Assembly (NCBI GenBank): GCA_023448955.1
Contig: JAEXJU010000057.1
Span: forward strand, 1 to 21,058
Length of the DNA stretch: 21,058 bases
Direction of reading: 5' to 3'
DNA from: Bacteroidota bacterium
GTDB lineage: Bacteria > Bacteroidota > Bacteroidia > Flavobacteriales > Weeksellaceae
Shown: in pieces, positions 14,318-20,790 of the stretch
Numbering within the stretch: position 1 is the first letter of the stretch
How the letters are laid out: the number at the start of each line of letters is the position of its first letter
Translations under genes and position numbers: made by a program
The notes under the pieces: model-generated
Told to the model about the DNA's origin: nothing
Seen by the model: the letters and a program-made list of their open reading frames with translations, nothing else
Database searches by the model: none

Positions 14318-14914
14318 ATGGAAACAGAAGTAATTCCAAACAAAATAAAAATCAATAAAAAAGAATTGATTTTGTCCGAAGCCGCCAAACTTTTCAAAGA
14401 AAAAGGTTTCGGCGGAACAAGTATGCGCGACTTGGCCGAGAAAGTGGGAATGGAAGCGGCAAGTATGTACAATCATATCAAATCCAAAGACGAAATCTTG
14501 GAATTGATTTGTTTCAAAATTGCCAATCAATATATTTCCCAGCTTCAGGAAATCGAAAATACGAATCAAAGTTTTCAGGAAAAACTGAACGCCATCATCG
14601 GACTCCATGTTGAGTTGATTATCGAAGACTCGGCTTCGGTTTCTGTTGCAAATAACGATTGGAAATACCTTTCCGAAGAGAAGAAAAATCAATACAAACA
14701 AATTCGAAAATCTTATGAAAAAAGCTTTGCCAACATCATAGAAAAAGGAATGGAAAACGGAGAATTCAAAACAATGAATGTATCTGTTGCATTGTTCACA
14801 ATGTTATCTTCCTTAAGATGGATAGAACTTTGGTATAAACCAAGCCGTGAAATCACACCGCAAGAGCTGGAAAATGATTTGAAAACATTATTAATGAATG
14901 GTCTTAACTCATAA
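14318..14914 (+). CDS. TetR/AcrR-family transcriptional regulator (candidate paa regulator)
   Basis: A 198-residue TetR-family repressor. The DNA-binding domain spans about 15-60: ELILSEAAKLFKEKGFGGTS, MRDLAEKVGMEAASMYNHIK, with the recognition helix at AASMYNHIKSK and the usual KDEIL that follows. The C-terminal ligand and dimer domain (65-198) is variable, as in the family. The position between the E1 gene and paaE, together with the TetR-type palindrome on the E1 promoter, suggests control of the cluster. By analogy with PaaR of Thermus the inducer might be phenylacetyl-CoA, but this is inference from memory and not visible in the protein. The gene is enclosed by two direct REP-like elements and has no clear -7 box of its own. 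I do not assign a gene symbol. Confidence 0.9.
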   Translation: METEVIPNKIKINKKELILSEAAKLFKEKGFGGTSMRDLAEKVGMEAASMYNHIKSKDEILELICFKIANQYISQLQEIENTNQSFQEKLNAIIGLHVELIIEDSASVSVANNDWKYLSEEKKNQYKQIRKSYEKSFANIIEKGMENGEFKTMNVSVALFTMLSSLRWIELWYKPSREITPQELENDLKTLLMNGLNS

Positions 14915-14943
14915 ATGATATTTGATTGATAATAAAGAAAAGC

Positions 14944-15017
14944 CTTCGGCAAGCTCAGACTGACACGTTCCAATTAAAACGGTTAGTATTAGCAATGTCA
15001 CACTGAGCCTGTCGAAA
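14944..15017. repeat. REP-like element, type B, right of the TetR gene
   Basis: Left arm CTTCGGCAAGCTCAGACTGA, core GGTTAGTATTAGCAATGTCA, right arm CTGAGCCTGTCGAAA. It is in direct orientation to the copy at 14198-14270. It starts 30 bp after the TetR stop. Confidence 0.78.
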
Positions 15018-15018
15018 T

Positions 15019-15091
15019 GCCTTTGTGAACCTAAAAATATTTTTAATAATGTAAAAAAAATCTTGTGCACTTTGTGTTCAAAAAAAATAAA
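15019..15091 (+). repeat. leader of paaE, homologous to the paaA leader
   Basis: It begins GCCTTTGTGAACCT (15019-15032), continues with TTAATAAT (15043-15050) and an A-run, and ends TTGTGCACTTTGTGTTCAAA next to the ATG. The same blocks in the same order precede paaA (16519-16595). No TAnnTTTG box is present, so a promoter here is not shown. Confidence 0.6.
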
Positions 15092-16174
15092 ATGTCAGTA
15101 AATTTTCATCCATTAAAGGTCAAAAAAATCAAGAAAGAAACACCCGATTGTGTTTCCGTGAGTTTTGATGTGCCTGCAGAATTATCGGAACAATTCAAAT
15201 TCACGCAAGGACAATATTTGACTTTCCGACAAATCAATGGCAACGAGGAACTTCGTCGTTCTTATTCGATTTGCGCAAGTCCGTGCGAAGGCGAATTAAA
15301 AGTTGCTGTGAAAAAAGTTCCGGAAGGTCTGTTCTCTTCTTTTATGAATGACAATCTGAAAGAAGGCGACATCTTGGAAGTAATGCCTCCAATGGGAAAA
15401 TTCTACACAGAACTGAATCCCGAAAACAAAAAAACTTATGTAGCTTTTGCTGCAGGAAGTGGAATCACACCTATTATTTCCATCATCAAATCAGTTTTGA
15501 AAAATGAGCCACAAAGTCAGTTCATTTTGATTTACGGAAATAAAAACAAAGCGACCATCATTTTCAAAGAAGAAATCGAAGCTTTGAAAAACCGTTTTAT
15601 GGAGCGATTGAGCATTTATCACATTCTCAGTCGCGAGGTCGCCGATGCAGATTTGCTGAGTGGCAGAATCAATTCTGAGAAAGCGCAATCATTCCTTAAT
15701 AATATTATTCCGGCAGAAAAAATCGATGAGGTTTTCCTTTGCGGACCAGAGGAAATGATTCTGAGTGTGAGAGATACTTTAATCCAATCCGGTGTCGAAG
15801 CCAAGAAAATTCATTTCGAATTATTTTTCAGTTCAGCGTCTGCAGAAAAGAAAAAAGAACACGAGCAGGCAATTAACAAATCCGATGATACTTTTAGTAA
15901 AGTCACGGTCAAGTTGGATGCAACCGCTTTGAAATTAGATTTGGCTTACCACGGCCCAACGATTTTGGATGCCGCTTTACAAAACGGAGCAGATTTGCCT
16001 TACGCCTGCAAAGGTGGCGTTTGTGCGACTTGCAAATGCAAATTAGAAAAAGGTGAAGTAGAAATGGACATCAATTATTCCCTCGAACCGGATGAGATTG
16101 AAGCAGGATTTATCTTGTCTTGTCAGGCGCATCCGAGGTCGGAGGAAGTGGTTGTGAATTTTGATATAAAATAA
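15092..16174 (+). CDS. paaE: phenylacetyl-CoA epoxidase reductase subunit
   Basis: PaaE passes electrons from NADPH by way of FAD and a 2Fe-2S centre to the PaaABC(D) epoxidase. The length of 360 residues is normal for the family. Domain order: an N-terminal FAD-binding barrel with FTQGQYLTFRQ and the R-x-Y-S motif (LRRSYSICAS); an NAD(P)-binding part with AAGSGITPIISIIK and FLCGPEEMI; a C-terminal plant-type ferredoxin with C306, C311, C314 (ACKGGVCATCKC) and C344 (ILSCQAHP). The ATG at 15092 is chosen over an in-frame GTG at 15065, because the extra nine residues lie in the repeated leader and are not family-like. Here paaE stands before paaA, whereas in E. coli it comes after paaD. Its last 23 bp are duplicated at 16224-16246. 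Confidence 0.96.
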   Translation: MSVNFHPLKVKKIKKETPDCVSVSFDVPAELSEQFKFTQGQYLTFRQINGNEELRRSYSICASPCEGELKVAVKKVPEGLFSSFMNDNLKEGDILEVMPPMGKFYTELNPENKKTYVAFAAGSGITPIISIIKSVLKNEPQSQFILIYGNKNKATIIFKEEIEALKNRFMERLSIYHILSREVADADLLSGRINSEKAQSFLNNIIPAEKIDEVFLCGPEEMILSVRDTLIQSGVEAKKIHFELFFSSASAEKKKEHEQAINKSDDTFSKVTVKLDATALKLDLAYHGPTILDAALQNGADLPYACKGGVCATCKCKLEKGEVEMDINYSLEPDEIEAGFILSCQAHPRSEEVVVNFDIK

Positions 16175-16246
16175 GAGTTACGAAGTGGCGACATAAAACA
16201 GCATGGGGTGAAACCCTATGAAATTGTGAATTTTGATATTAAATAA
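16152..16246. repeat. duplicated paaE 3' end around a 49-bp insert
   Basis: The final 23 bp of paaE with its stop (16152-16174) recur at 16224-16246 with one mismatch; both begin TTGTGAATTTTGATAT. Between them is a 49-bp segment, 16175-16223, containing CGAAGTGGCGACATAAAACA and a hairpin CATGGGGTGAAACCCTATG (16202-16220, 8-bp stem with one G-T pair). The layout is that of a short insertion flanked by a target duplication. Confidence 0.75.
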
Positions 16247-16258
16247 AATAATAATTAT

Positions 16259-16363
16259 GGCAGCTTAATCCGCCTTCCGCTCCCAATCTTTTTTGCCGAC
16301 GATTTCAGTTTAAATACAATTTGAGTCCACGCAAAAAAGGATTTCCGCTCAAGTCGGGCTGCA
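16259..16363. repeat. T-run/A-run hairpin repeat, copy 2
   Basis: It begins GGCAGCTTAATCCGCCTTCC and ends AAGTCGGGCTGC. The outer stem is GCAGC (16260-16264) with GCTGC (16358-16362). The inner stem is AATCTTTTTTGC (16285-16296) with GCAAAAAAGGATT (16331-16343, one bulge). It is homologous to the element at 11849-11928, with a longer loop. Confidence 0.65.
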
Positions 16364-16400
16364 GATTGTACATAAAACAAGATTTGTTATAAATACAAAG

Positions 16401-16484
16401 TTTGTCATTCCGTAGGAAACCCAAAGAAGTGGTTAGACGAAGTCAATCTCTACAGCTAAGTTTAGATTCCTACGGAATGACAAA
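16401..16484. repeat. inverted repeat of the GTCATTCCGTAGGAA type
   Basis: A perfect 18-bp inverted repeat: TTTGTCATTCCGTAGGAA (16401-16418) and TTCCTACGGAATGACAAA (16467-16484), with 48 bp between. The motif is a dispersed repeat I recall from Chryseobacterium-like genomes. With the preceding elements it fills the 421-bp paaE-paaA gap; no ORF of note lies there. Confidence 0.75.
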
Positions 16485-16518
16485 AAAAACGTTAGAATTC
16501 ATTCTTATATAAGTTAGC

Positions 16519-16595
16519 GCCTTTGTGAACCTTTAAGACAGTTAATAATTAAAAAAACTTTTCGCGCTTTGTGCTCAAAGAAAAAAATAAAGAAA
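16519..16595 (+). repeat. leader of paaA, homologous to the paaE leader
   Basis: GCCTTTGTGAACCT (16519-16532), TTAATAAT (16542-16549), an A-run, CGCGCTTTGTGCTCAAAG, then AAAAAAATAAAGAAA and the ATG. The blocks and spacing match the paaE leader at 15019-15091. Confidence 0.6.
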
Positions 16596-17555
16596 ATGGA
16601 AACAACAGAAATCAATTTAGAAGAACATTTTCAGAATAAAATAGACAGCGAAATCCGCATCGAACCCAAAGACTGGATGCCAGACGCGTACAGAAAAACT
16701 CTGATTCGCCAGATTTCTCAGCACGCGCATTCCGAGATTGTCGGTATGTTGCCGGAAGCGAATTGGATTACGCGTGCACCGACTTTGAACCGCAAAAAAA
16801 TATTGCTGGCAAAAGTTCAGGACGAAGCCGGACACGGACTTTATCTCTATTGCGCTGCCGAAACTTTGGGCGTTACAAGAGATGAAACCATCAATGATTT
16901 GCATTCCGGGAAAGCCAAATATTCCAGCATTTTCAACTATCCGACTTTGACTTGGGCAGATATGGGCGCCATCGGTTGGCTGGTAGATGGCGCAGCAATT
17001 TTGAATCAGGTTCCGCTTTGCCGAGCATCTTACGGACCTTATGCCAGAGCGATGGTTAGGATTTGTAAGGAGGAAAGTTTCCACCAGAGGCAAGGTTACG
17101 AGCTGATGATGAAACTGGCGCAAGGTACGCCGGAGCAGAAAGCAATGGCTCAGGATGCATTCAATCGTTGGTGGTGGCCGACTCTGATGATGTTCGGTCC
17201 AAAAGATGCCGACTCGGGAAATACAGAATTATCAATGAAGTGGCGCATCAAGCGTTTCACTAATGACGAGTTGAGACAGCGTTTCGTAGATGTTTCCGTT
17301 CCGCAGGCAGAGTATCTGGGATTGACAATTCCAGACCCGGATTTGAAATTCAATGAAGAAACCGGGCATTATGAATTCGGAGAAATCGATTGGGACGAGT
17401 TTTGGAAAGTGGTTAAAGGTAACGGCGCTTGTAACAAAGAAAGAATCGAAACCCGCAAAAAAGCTTTCGAAGATGGCGCTTGGGTAAGAGAAGCTGCAAC
17501 CGCTTATCACGAAAAAAGAAAATCAAGAGAAGGACAAAACAGAAAAACAGTTTAA
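16596..17555 (+). CDS. paaA: phenylacetyl-CoA epoxidase catalytic subunit
   Basis: PaaA is the diiron subunit of the 1,2-phenylacetyl-CoA epoxidase, which forms the ring epoxide in the cytoplasm. The length of 319 residues is close to the usual 310-330. The ferritin-like diiron site is visible as two E-x-x-H pairs: E77/H80 in QDEAGHGLYLY and E160/H163 in KEESFHQRQGYE. The N-terminal DWMPDAYRKTLIRQISQHAH and the segment NRWWWPTLMMFGPKD are strongly family-like. The chosen ATG at 16596 excludes nine Lys-rich codons that lie in the leader repeat. paaB follows after 194 bp of nested inverted repeats, a large gap for genes whose products form one complex. Confidence 0.97.
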   Translation: METTEINLEEHFQNKIDSEIRIEPKDWMPDAYRKTLIRQISQHAHSEIVGMLPEANWITRAPTLNRKKILLAKVQDEAGHGLYLYCAAETLGVTRDETINDLHSGKAKYSSIFNYPTLTWADMGAIGWLVDGAAILNQVPLCRASYGPYARAMVRICKEESFHQRQGYELMMKLAQGTPEQKAMAQDAFNRWWWPTLMMFGPKDADSGNTELSMKWRIKRFTNDELRQRFVDVSVPQAEYLGLTIPDPDLKFNEETGHYEFGEIDWDEFWKVVKGNGACNKERIETRKKAFEDGAWVREAATAYHEKRKSREGQNRKTV

Positions 17556-17563
17556 TGTTTTTG

Positions 17564-17684
17564 TAACGCAAAGGCGCATTTTATTTAACCAATCGATGAT
17601 TTAAGTCGCAAACATAAAAGGAAATGTCATTTTTTGCGACTTAAAACACAATCAAAATAGAAAAATATTGCGCCTATGCGATAA
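17564..17684. repeat. nested inverted repeats between paaA and paaB
   Basis: The inner perfect 13-bp pair is TTTAAGTCGCAAA (17600-17612) and TTTGCGACTTAAA (17633-17645). The outer imperfect pair is TAACGCAAAGGCGCA (17564-17578) and TTGCGCCTATGCGATAAA (17668-17684 region). The outer arms resemble the TTGCGC-CTTTGCGTT leader motif of the TetR gene. A 15-bp tandem repeat (TCTATTATCTATCAG, then TCTATTATCTATTAA) follows just before the paaB ATG. Confidence 0.65.
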
Positions 17685-17749
17685 AATAAACAATAATAAA
17701 CCAATAGGTTAAAATCTATTATCTATCAGTCTATTATCTATTAATCTAC

Positions 17750-18046
17750 ATGAATATTATGCAAAATACAGAATGGCCACTTTGGGAGGTTTTTATCAGA
17801 AGCAGGCAAGGCCTCGACCACAAGCACGTCGGAAGTCTTCACGCTGCTGATGCAGAAATGGCAATCCAAAATGCACGCGACGTTTACACGAGAAGGATGG
17901 AAGGTGTCAGCATTTGGGTGGTAGAATCCAAACATATCCACGCTACCAATCCCGATGATTCTGAGGCGTTTTATGAACCTTCAGAAGATAAAGTTTATCG
18001 CCACCCGACGTTTTACCACGTCCCGGAAGAAGTAAAAAATATGTAA
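17750..18046 (+). CDS. paaB: phenylacetyl-CoA epoxidase subunit PaaB
   Basis: PaaB is a small non-catalytic subunit thought to bridge PaaAC heterodimers in the epoxidase. The length of 98 residues matches the family (about 95). Typical parts are EWPLWEVFIRSRQGLDHKHVGSLHAADAEMAIQNARDVYTRR, SIWVVES, and the ending YRHPTFYHVPEEVKNM. The first ATG (17750) is used; a second ATG three codons on (MQNTEWPLW) is equally possible. No metal ligands are expected or seen. paaC begins 85 bp after the stop, across a double palindrome. Confidence 0.96.
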   Translation: MNIMQNTEWPLWEVFIRSRQGLDHKHVGSLHAADAEMAIQNARDVYTRRMEGVSIWVVESKHIHATNPDDSEAFYEPSEDKVYRHPTFYHVPEEVKNM

Positions 18047-18052
18047 CAAATT

Positions 18053-18102
18053 CCCCTCCGTTGGAGGGGTGGATTTCAAAATTAATTTTGAAATTCAGGG
18101 CG
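18053..18102. repeat. double-hairpin repeat between paaB and paaC
   Basis: The first hairpin is CCCCTCCGTTGGAGGGG (18053-18069, 7-bp stem, GTT loop). The second is a perfect 22-bp palindrome at 18073-18094 centred on AATTAATT. It is followed by TCAGGGCGGTTT. The combination matches a dispersed repeat I recall from flavobacteria (CCCCTCC...GGAGGGGTGG ... GGGGTGGTT). Confidence 0.65.
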
Positions 18103-18130
18103 GTTTATAACGCCAATTAAATTGAAACCA

Positions 18131-18886
18131 ATGAACAATAATTATCTCAATTATATATTACATCTTGCAGACACAAGTATGATTCTCGGTCAGCGTCTTT
18201 GTGAATGGTGCGGAAAAGGACCGGTCTTGGAGCAGGATATTGCAATGTCCAACATTGCTTTGGATCTGTTGGGAGAATCTTCCAATTATTATCACTATGC
18301 CGCCGAAATTCAGAACGAAGGGAAATCAGAAGACGATTTAGCTTTTCTCAGAAATGAGCGTGAGTTCAGGAATCTACTTTTAGTTGAAAAAGAGAACGGA
18401 CATTTTGGAGACACGATTACGAGACAGTTTTTCTTCGATGTTTATCATCATCTATTATTGACCGAACTGAAACATCATTCTGATTTGAAACTGGCTTCCA
18501 TCGCAGAAAAGTCTTTGAAAGAAGTGACGTATCATTTAAAATGGAGTAGCGAATGGATGATTCGTTTAGGCGACGGCACAGAAGAAAGTCACAGCAAAAT
18601 CCAAAAGTCAGTCAATGATTTGGTTGATTTTACAGACGAAATGTTTGTTCCAACCAACTGGGAATTAGAACTAATTGAACAAAATAGCATTCCGGACATC
18701 AGAACGTTCCGAACAAAATGGGAAACTAAAGTTCTGGAAATCCTGAATGAAGCAACGTTGTTTGTCGATTTCTCAAAATCGAGACAATTGACCGGCGGAA
18801 AAGAAGGAAAACACACTGAAAAAATGGGTTACATCCTGGCCGAAATGCAAATGATGCAACGCACTTATCCTAATATGGAATGGTAA
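18131..18886 (+). CDS. paaC: phenylacetyl-CoA epoxidase structural subunit PaaC
   Basis: PaaC is the ferritin-like partner of PaaA; it lacks most metal ligands and supports the complex. The length of 251 residues matches the family (about 250). Family-like parts are LADTSMILGQRLCEWCGKGP, LEQDIAMSNIALDLLGESSNYY, REFRNLLLVEKENGHFGDTI, LKEVTYHLKWSSEWMIRLGDGTEES, and the ending GKEGKHTEKMGYILAEMQMMQRTYPNMEW. The ATG at 18131 is preferred over a TTG at 18122. paaD follows after 70 bp that contain a 14-bp perfect hairpin. Confidence 0.96.
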   Translation: MNNNYLNYILHLADTSMILGQRLCEWCGKGPVLEQDIAMSNIALDLLGESSNYYHYAAEIQNEGKSEDDLAFLRNEREFRNLLLVEKENGHFGDTITRQFFFDVYHHLLLTELKHHSDLKLASIAEKSLKEVTYHLKWSSEWMIRLGDGTEESHSKIQKSVNDLVDFTDEMFVPTNWELELIEQNSIPDIRTFRTKWETKVLEILNEATLFVDFSKSRQLTGGKEGKHTEKMGYILAEMQMMQRTYPNMEW

Positions 18887-18899
18887 TTTATTGAAATAT

Positions 18900-18928
18900 A
18901 CCTCACAGGTTTTTAAAACCTGTGAGGT
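18900..18928. repeat. perfect palindrome between paaC and paaD
   Basis: ACCTCACAGGTTTT (18900-18913) and AAAACCTGTGAGGT (18915-18928) pair perfectly around one T. The motif is of the ACCTGNNAGGTTTT type that I recall as a dispersed palindrome in Bacteroidota. It starts 14 bp after the paaC stop and may form a hairpin in the mRNA. Confidence 0.75.
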
Positions 18929-18956
18929 TTGGAAAACGACGGATAATAAAATAAAA

Positions 18957-19442
18957 ATGATAGTCAAAGAAGAAAATATCTGGCAAATATTAAAGGAAAT
19001 TCCCGACCCGGAAGTTCCCGTTCTCAATCTTTTGGATTTGGGAATTATCCGTGACGTGAATCTCAATGAAGACGAAATCGAAATTGTAGTGACACCAACT
19101 TATTCCGGTTGTCCCGCCACATCAATGATTAATATGGCTATCAGAATGAAACTGGTTGAAAAGGGGTTCAACAATATAAAAATAACCAATCGACTTAGCC
19201 CAGCTTGGACCACCGATTGGATGACGGAAGAAGGAAAACAAAAACTTAAAGCGTACGGCATCGCACCGCCTGTCTATTCAAAAAATAATGATGAATTATT
19301 CTCAAAAACAGATGAGGTCGAGTGTCCACTTTGTAGTTCAAAACATACACATTTGGTAAGTCAGTTTGGTTCCACAGCGTGTAAAGCATTATATCAATGT
19401 GATGATTGCAGAGAACCTTTTGATTATTTTAAATGTCATTAG
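18957..19442 (+). CDS. paaD: PaaD, Fe-S assembly-type factor of the epoxidase
   Basis: PaaD is a MIP18/DUF59-family protein required for epoxidase activity, thought to act in maturation of its iron centres. The length of 161 residues is normal. The DUF59 part shows WQILKEIPDPEVPVLNLLDLGIIRDV, VVTPTYSGCPATSMI with the conserved Cys, and LSPAWTTDWMTEEGKQKL. The C-terminal zinc-ribbon-like part has CPLC and CDDC pairs (VECPLCSSKHTHL, LYQCDDCREPFDYFKCH). The start is the ATG at 18957; an in-frame TTG at 18891 would put the paaC-paaD palindrome into the coding sequence and add residues not seen in the family. Confidence 0.95.
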   Translation: MIVKEENIWQILKEIPDPEVPVLNLLDLGIIRDVNLNEDEIEIVVTPTYSGCPATSMINMAIRMKLVEKGFNNIKITNRLSPAWTTDWMTEEGKQKLKAYGIAPPVYSKNNDELFSKTDEVECPLCSSKHTHLVSQFGSTACKALYQCDDCREPFDYFKCH

Positions 19443-19471
19443 GTTGTTAGTTGATGGCTTATAGTTAATAG

Positions 19472-19499
19472 CTGTAAGGCTGAGCGGAGTCGAAGCCTT
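19472..19499. repeat. solitary REP arm, type A, after paaD
   Basis: The stretch contains GGCTGAGCGGAGTCGAAGCC, one type A arm, bounded by AAGGC and GCCTT, which are complementary. No second arm is near. It lies between paaD and the paaH-type gene with short TTGATGG/TTAATAG-like repeats around it. Confidence 0.7.
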
Positions 19500-19551
19500 T
19501 AAATAATAAATAATCATTGTACTTTTTACATCATACATTTTACAATAAAAA

Positions 19552-20709
19552 ATGAAAATAGGAATAGTCGGTAGTGGCGCAATGGGAAGTGGAATTGCAC
19601 AGGTTTTGGCAACAGCTGGGAATCAGGTTTTGTTGTACGATAGCAATCCGATTGCCGTAGAAAAAGCAGGACAAAATATTGAAACGCAATTTCAAAAATT
19701 AGCCGAAAAAGGAAAGCTAACTTATAAAGAAGCAGAAATTTATTTTGATAATATCCGATTGAGCGATAAATTATCTGAATTAAATGATTCAGAATTAATC
19801 ATCGAAGCCATTGTTGAAGATTTGGAAATTAAGAAAGACTTGTTTCAACAGTTAGAAAGTCTGGTTTCCGAAGATTGCATTTTGGCAACCAATACGTCAT
19901 CGTTATCCATTGCATCCATTGCATCGGCTTGTCAAAAACCGAGTCGAGTGATTGGAATTCATTTCTTCAATCCTGCGCCGTTGATGGCTTTGGTAGAAAT
20001 TATTCCTGCTGTTCAGACGGATAAAGATTTAATTTCAAAAACTAAAAATTTAGTAGAAAGCTGGAAAAAACTTCCCGTGATTGCAAAAGACACACCTGGA
20101 TTCATAGTGAACCGTGTTGCCAGACCTTTTTACGGCGAAGCGATAAGAATTCTGGAAGAAGGAATTGCAGATTGTATAACTATTGATTTTGCAATGACAA
20201 GCTTAGGTGGATTCAGAATGGGACCGTTTCAATTGATGGATTTTATTGGTCACGATGTGAATTACAGAGTGACAGAAAGTGTTTTCAAAGAATTTTTCTA
20301 CGACCCGAAATTCAAACCATCATTCACCCAAAAAAGATTATTCGAAGCAGGGTTTTTCGGAAAGAAATCAGGAAGAGGATTTTATGATTATTCTTTAAAT
20401 GCGGAACAACCAAAACCCAATGAGAATCCGGAATTATTAGAATTTATTTTCAAAAGAATCTTGGTAATGTTAATGAACGAAGCTTCAGACGCTTATTTCT
20501 TAAACATTGCATCTGCAGAAGACATCGATTTGGCAATGACAAAAGGTGTGAATTATCCAAAAGGTTTATTAAAATGGGCAGACGAATTCGGATTAGAAAA
20601 TCTCCAGAACGAACTCGACGAACTTTACAATTTCTATCACGAAGACCGATACAGATGCAGTCCGATTATCAGAAACTTAGTAAAACAAAATAAGAACTTT
20701 TATAATTAG
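19552..20709 (+). CDS. paaH: 3-hydroxyacyl-CoA dehydrogenase, PaaH type
   Basis: It oxidises (3S)-3-hydroxyadipyl-CoA to 3-oxoadipyl-CoA with NAD+ in the lower phenylacetate pathway, if the context-based assignment holds. The 385 residues are shorter than E. coli PaaH (about 475) but contain the NAD domain and both C-terminal helical segments. Visible features are the NAD motif IVGSGAMGSGIAQ (G7, G9, G12), IEAIVEDLEIKKDLF, NTSSLSI with the catalytic Ser at 116/117, IGIHFFNPAP with H137, and TPGFIVNRVARPFYGEA with N187. Tail motifs GPFQLMDFIGHDVN and SGRGFYDYS are typical, and a second 3HCDH-C-like segment (YPKGLLKWADEFGLE) follows. It stands between paaD and a thiolase, which supports the paa role. 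A general fatty-acid or butanoyl-type role remains possible. Confidence 0.9.
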   Translation: MKIGIVGSGAMGSGIAQVLATAGNQVLLYDSNPIAVEKAGQNIETQFQKLAEKGKLTYKEAEIYFDNIRLSDKLSELNDSELIIEAIVEDLEIKKDLFQQLESLVSEDCILATNTSSLSIASIASACQKPSRVIGIHFFNPAPLMALVEIIPAVQTDKDLISKTKNLVESWKKLPVIAKDTPGFIVNRVARPFYGEAIRILEEGIADCITIDFAMTSLGGFRMGPFQLMDFIGHDVNYRVTESVFKEFFYDPKFKPSFTQKRLFEAGFFGKKSGRGFYDYSLNAEQPKPNENPELLEFIFKRILVMLMNEASDAYFLNIASAEDIDLAMTKGVNYPKGLLKWADEFGLENLQNELDELYNFYHEDRYRCSPIIRNLVKQNKNFYN

Positions 20710-20790
20710 TTGATAGTTGATGGTTATCAGTTGATAGATTTGAATTCGCTGGATAACCAACAACTGACAACCAATAACTGACAACCAACA
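20706..20790. repeat. low-complexity TTGATAG / CTGACAACCAA repeats
   Basis: The gap between the paaH-type and thiolase genes is made of TTAGTTGATAGTTGATGG-like units, then CAACTGACAACCAATAACTG-like units that are roughly their reverse complement (GGTTATCAGTTG against ACAACTGACAACC). Similar strings lie at 19443-19470 and, inverted, near 5600-5637. Confidence 0.55.

Noticed and set aside
14198..15017. Composite transposon around the TetR gene
   Set aside because: The flanking elements are under 80 bp, carry no transposase, and no target duplication is visible outside them; only direct-repeat flanking can be claimed.
18891..18956. N-terminal extension of PaaD beginning at TTG
   Set aside because: It would translate the dispersed palindrome at 18900-18928; the family begins near MIVKEENIWQIL, coded from the ATG at 18957.
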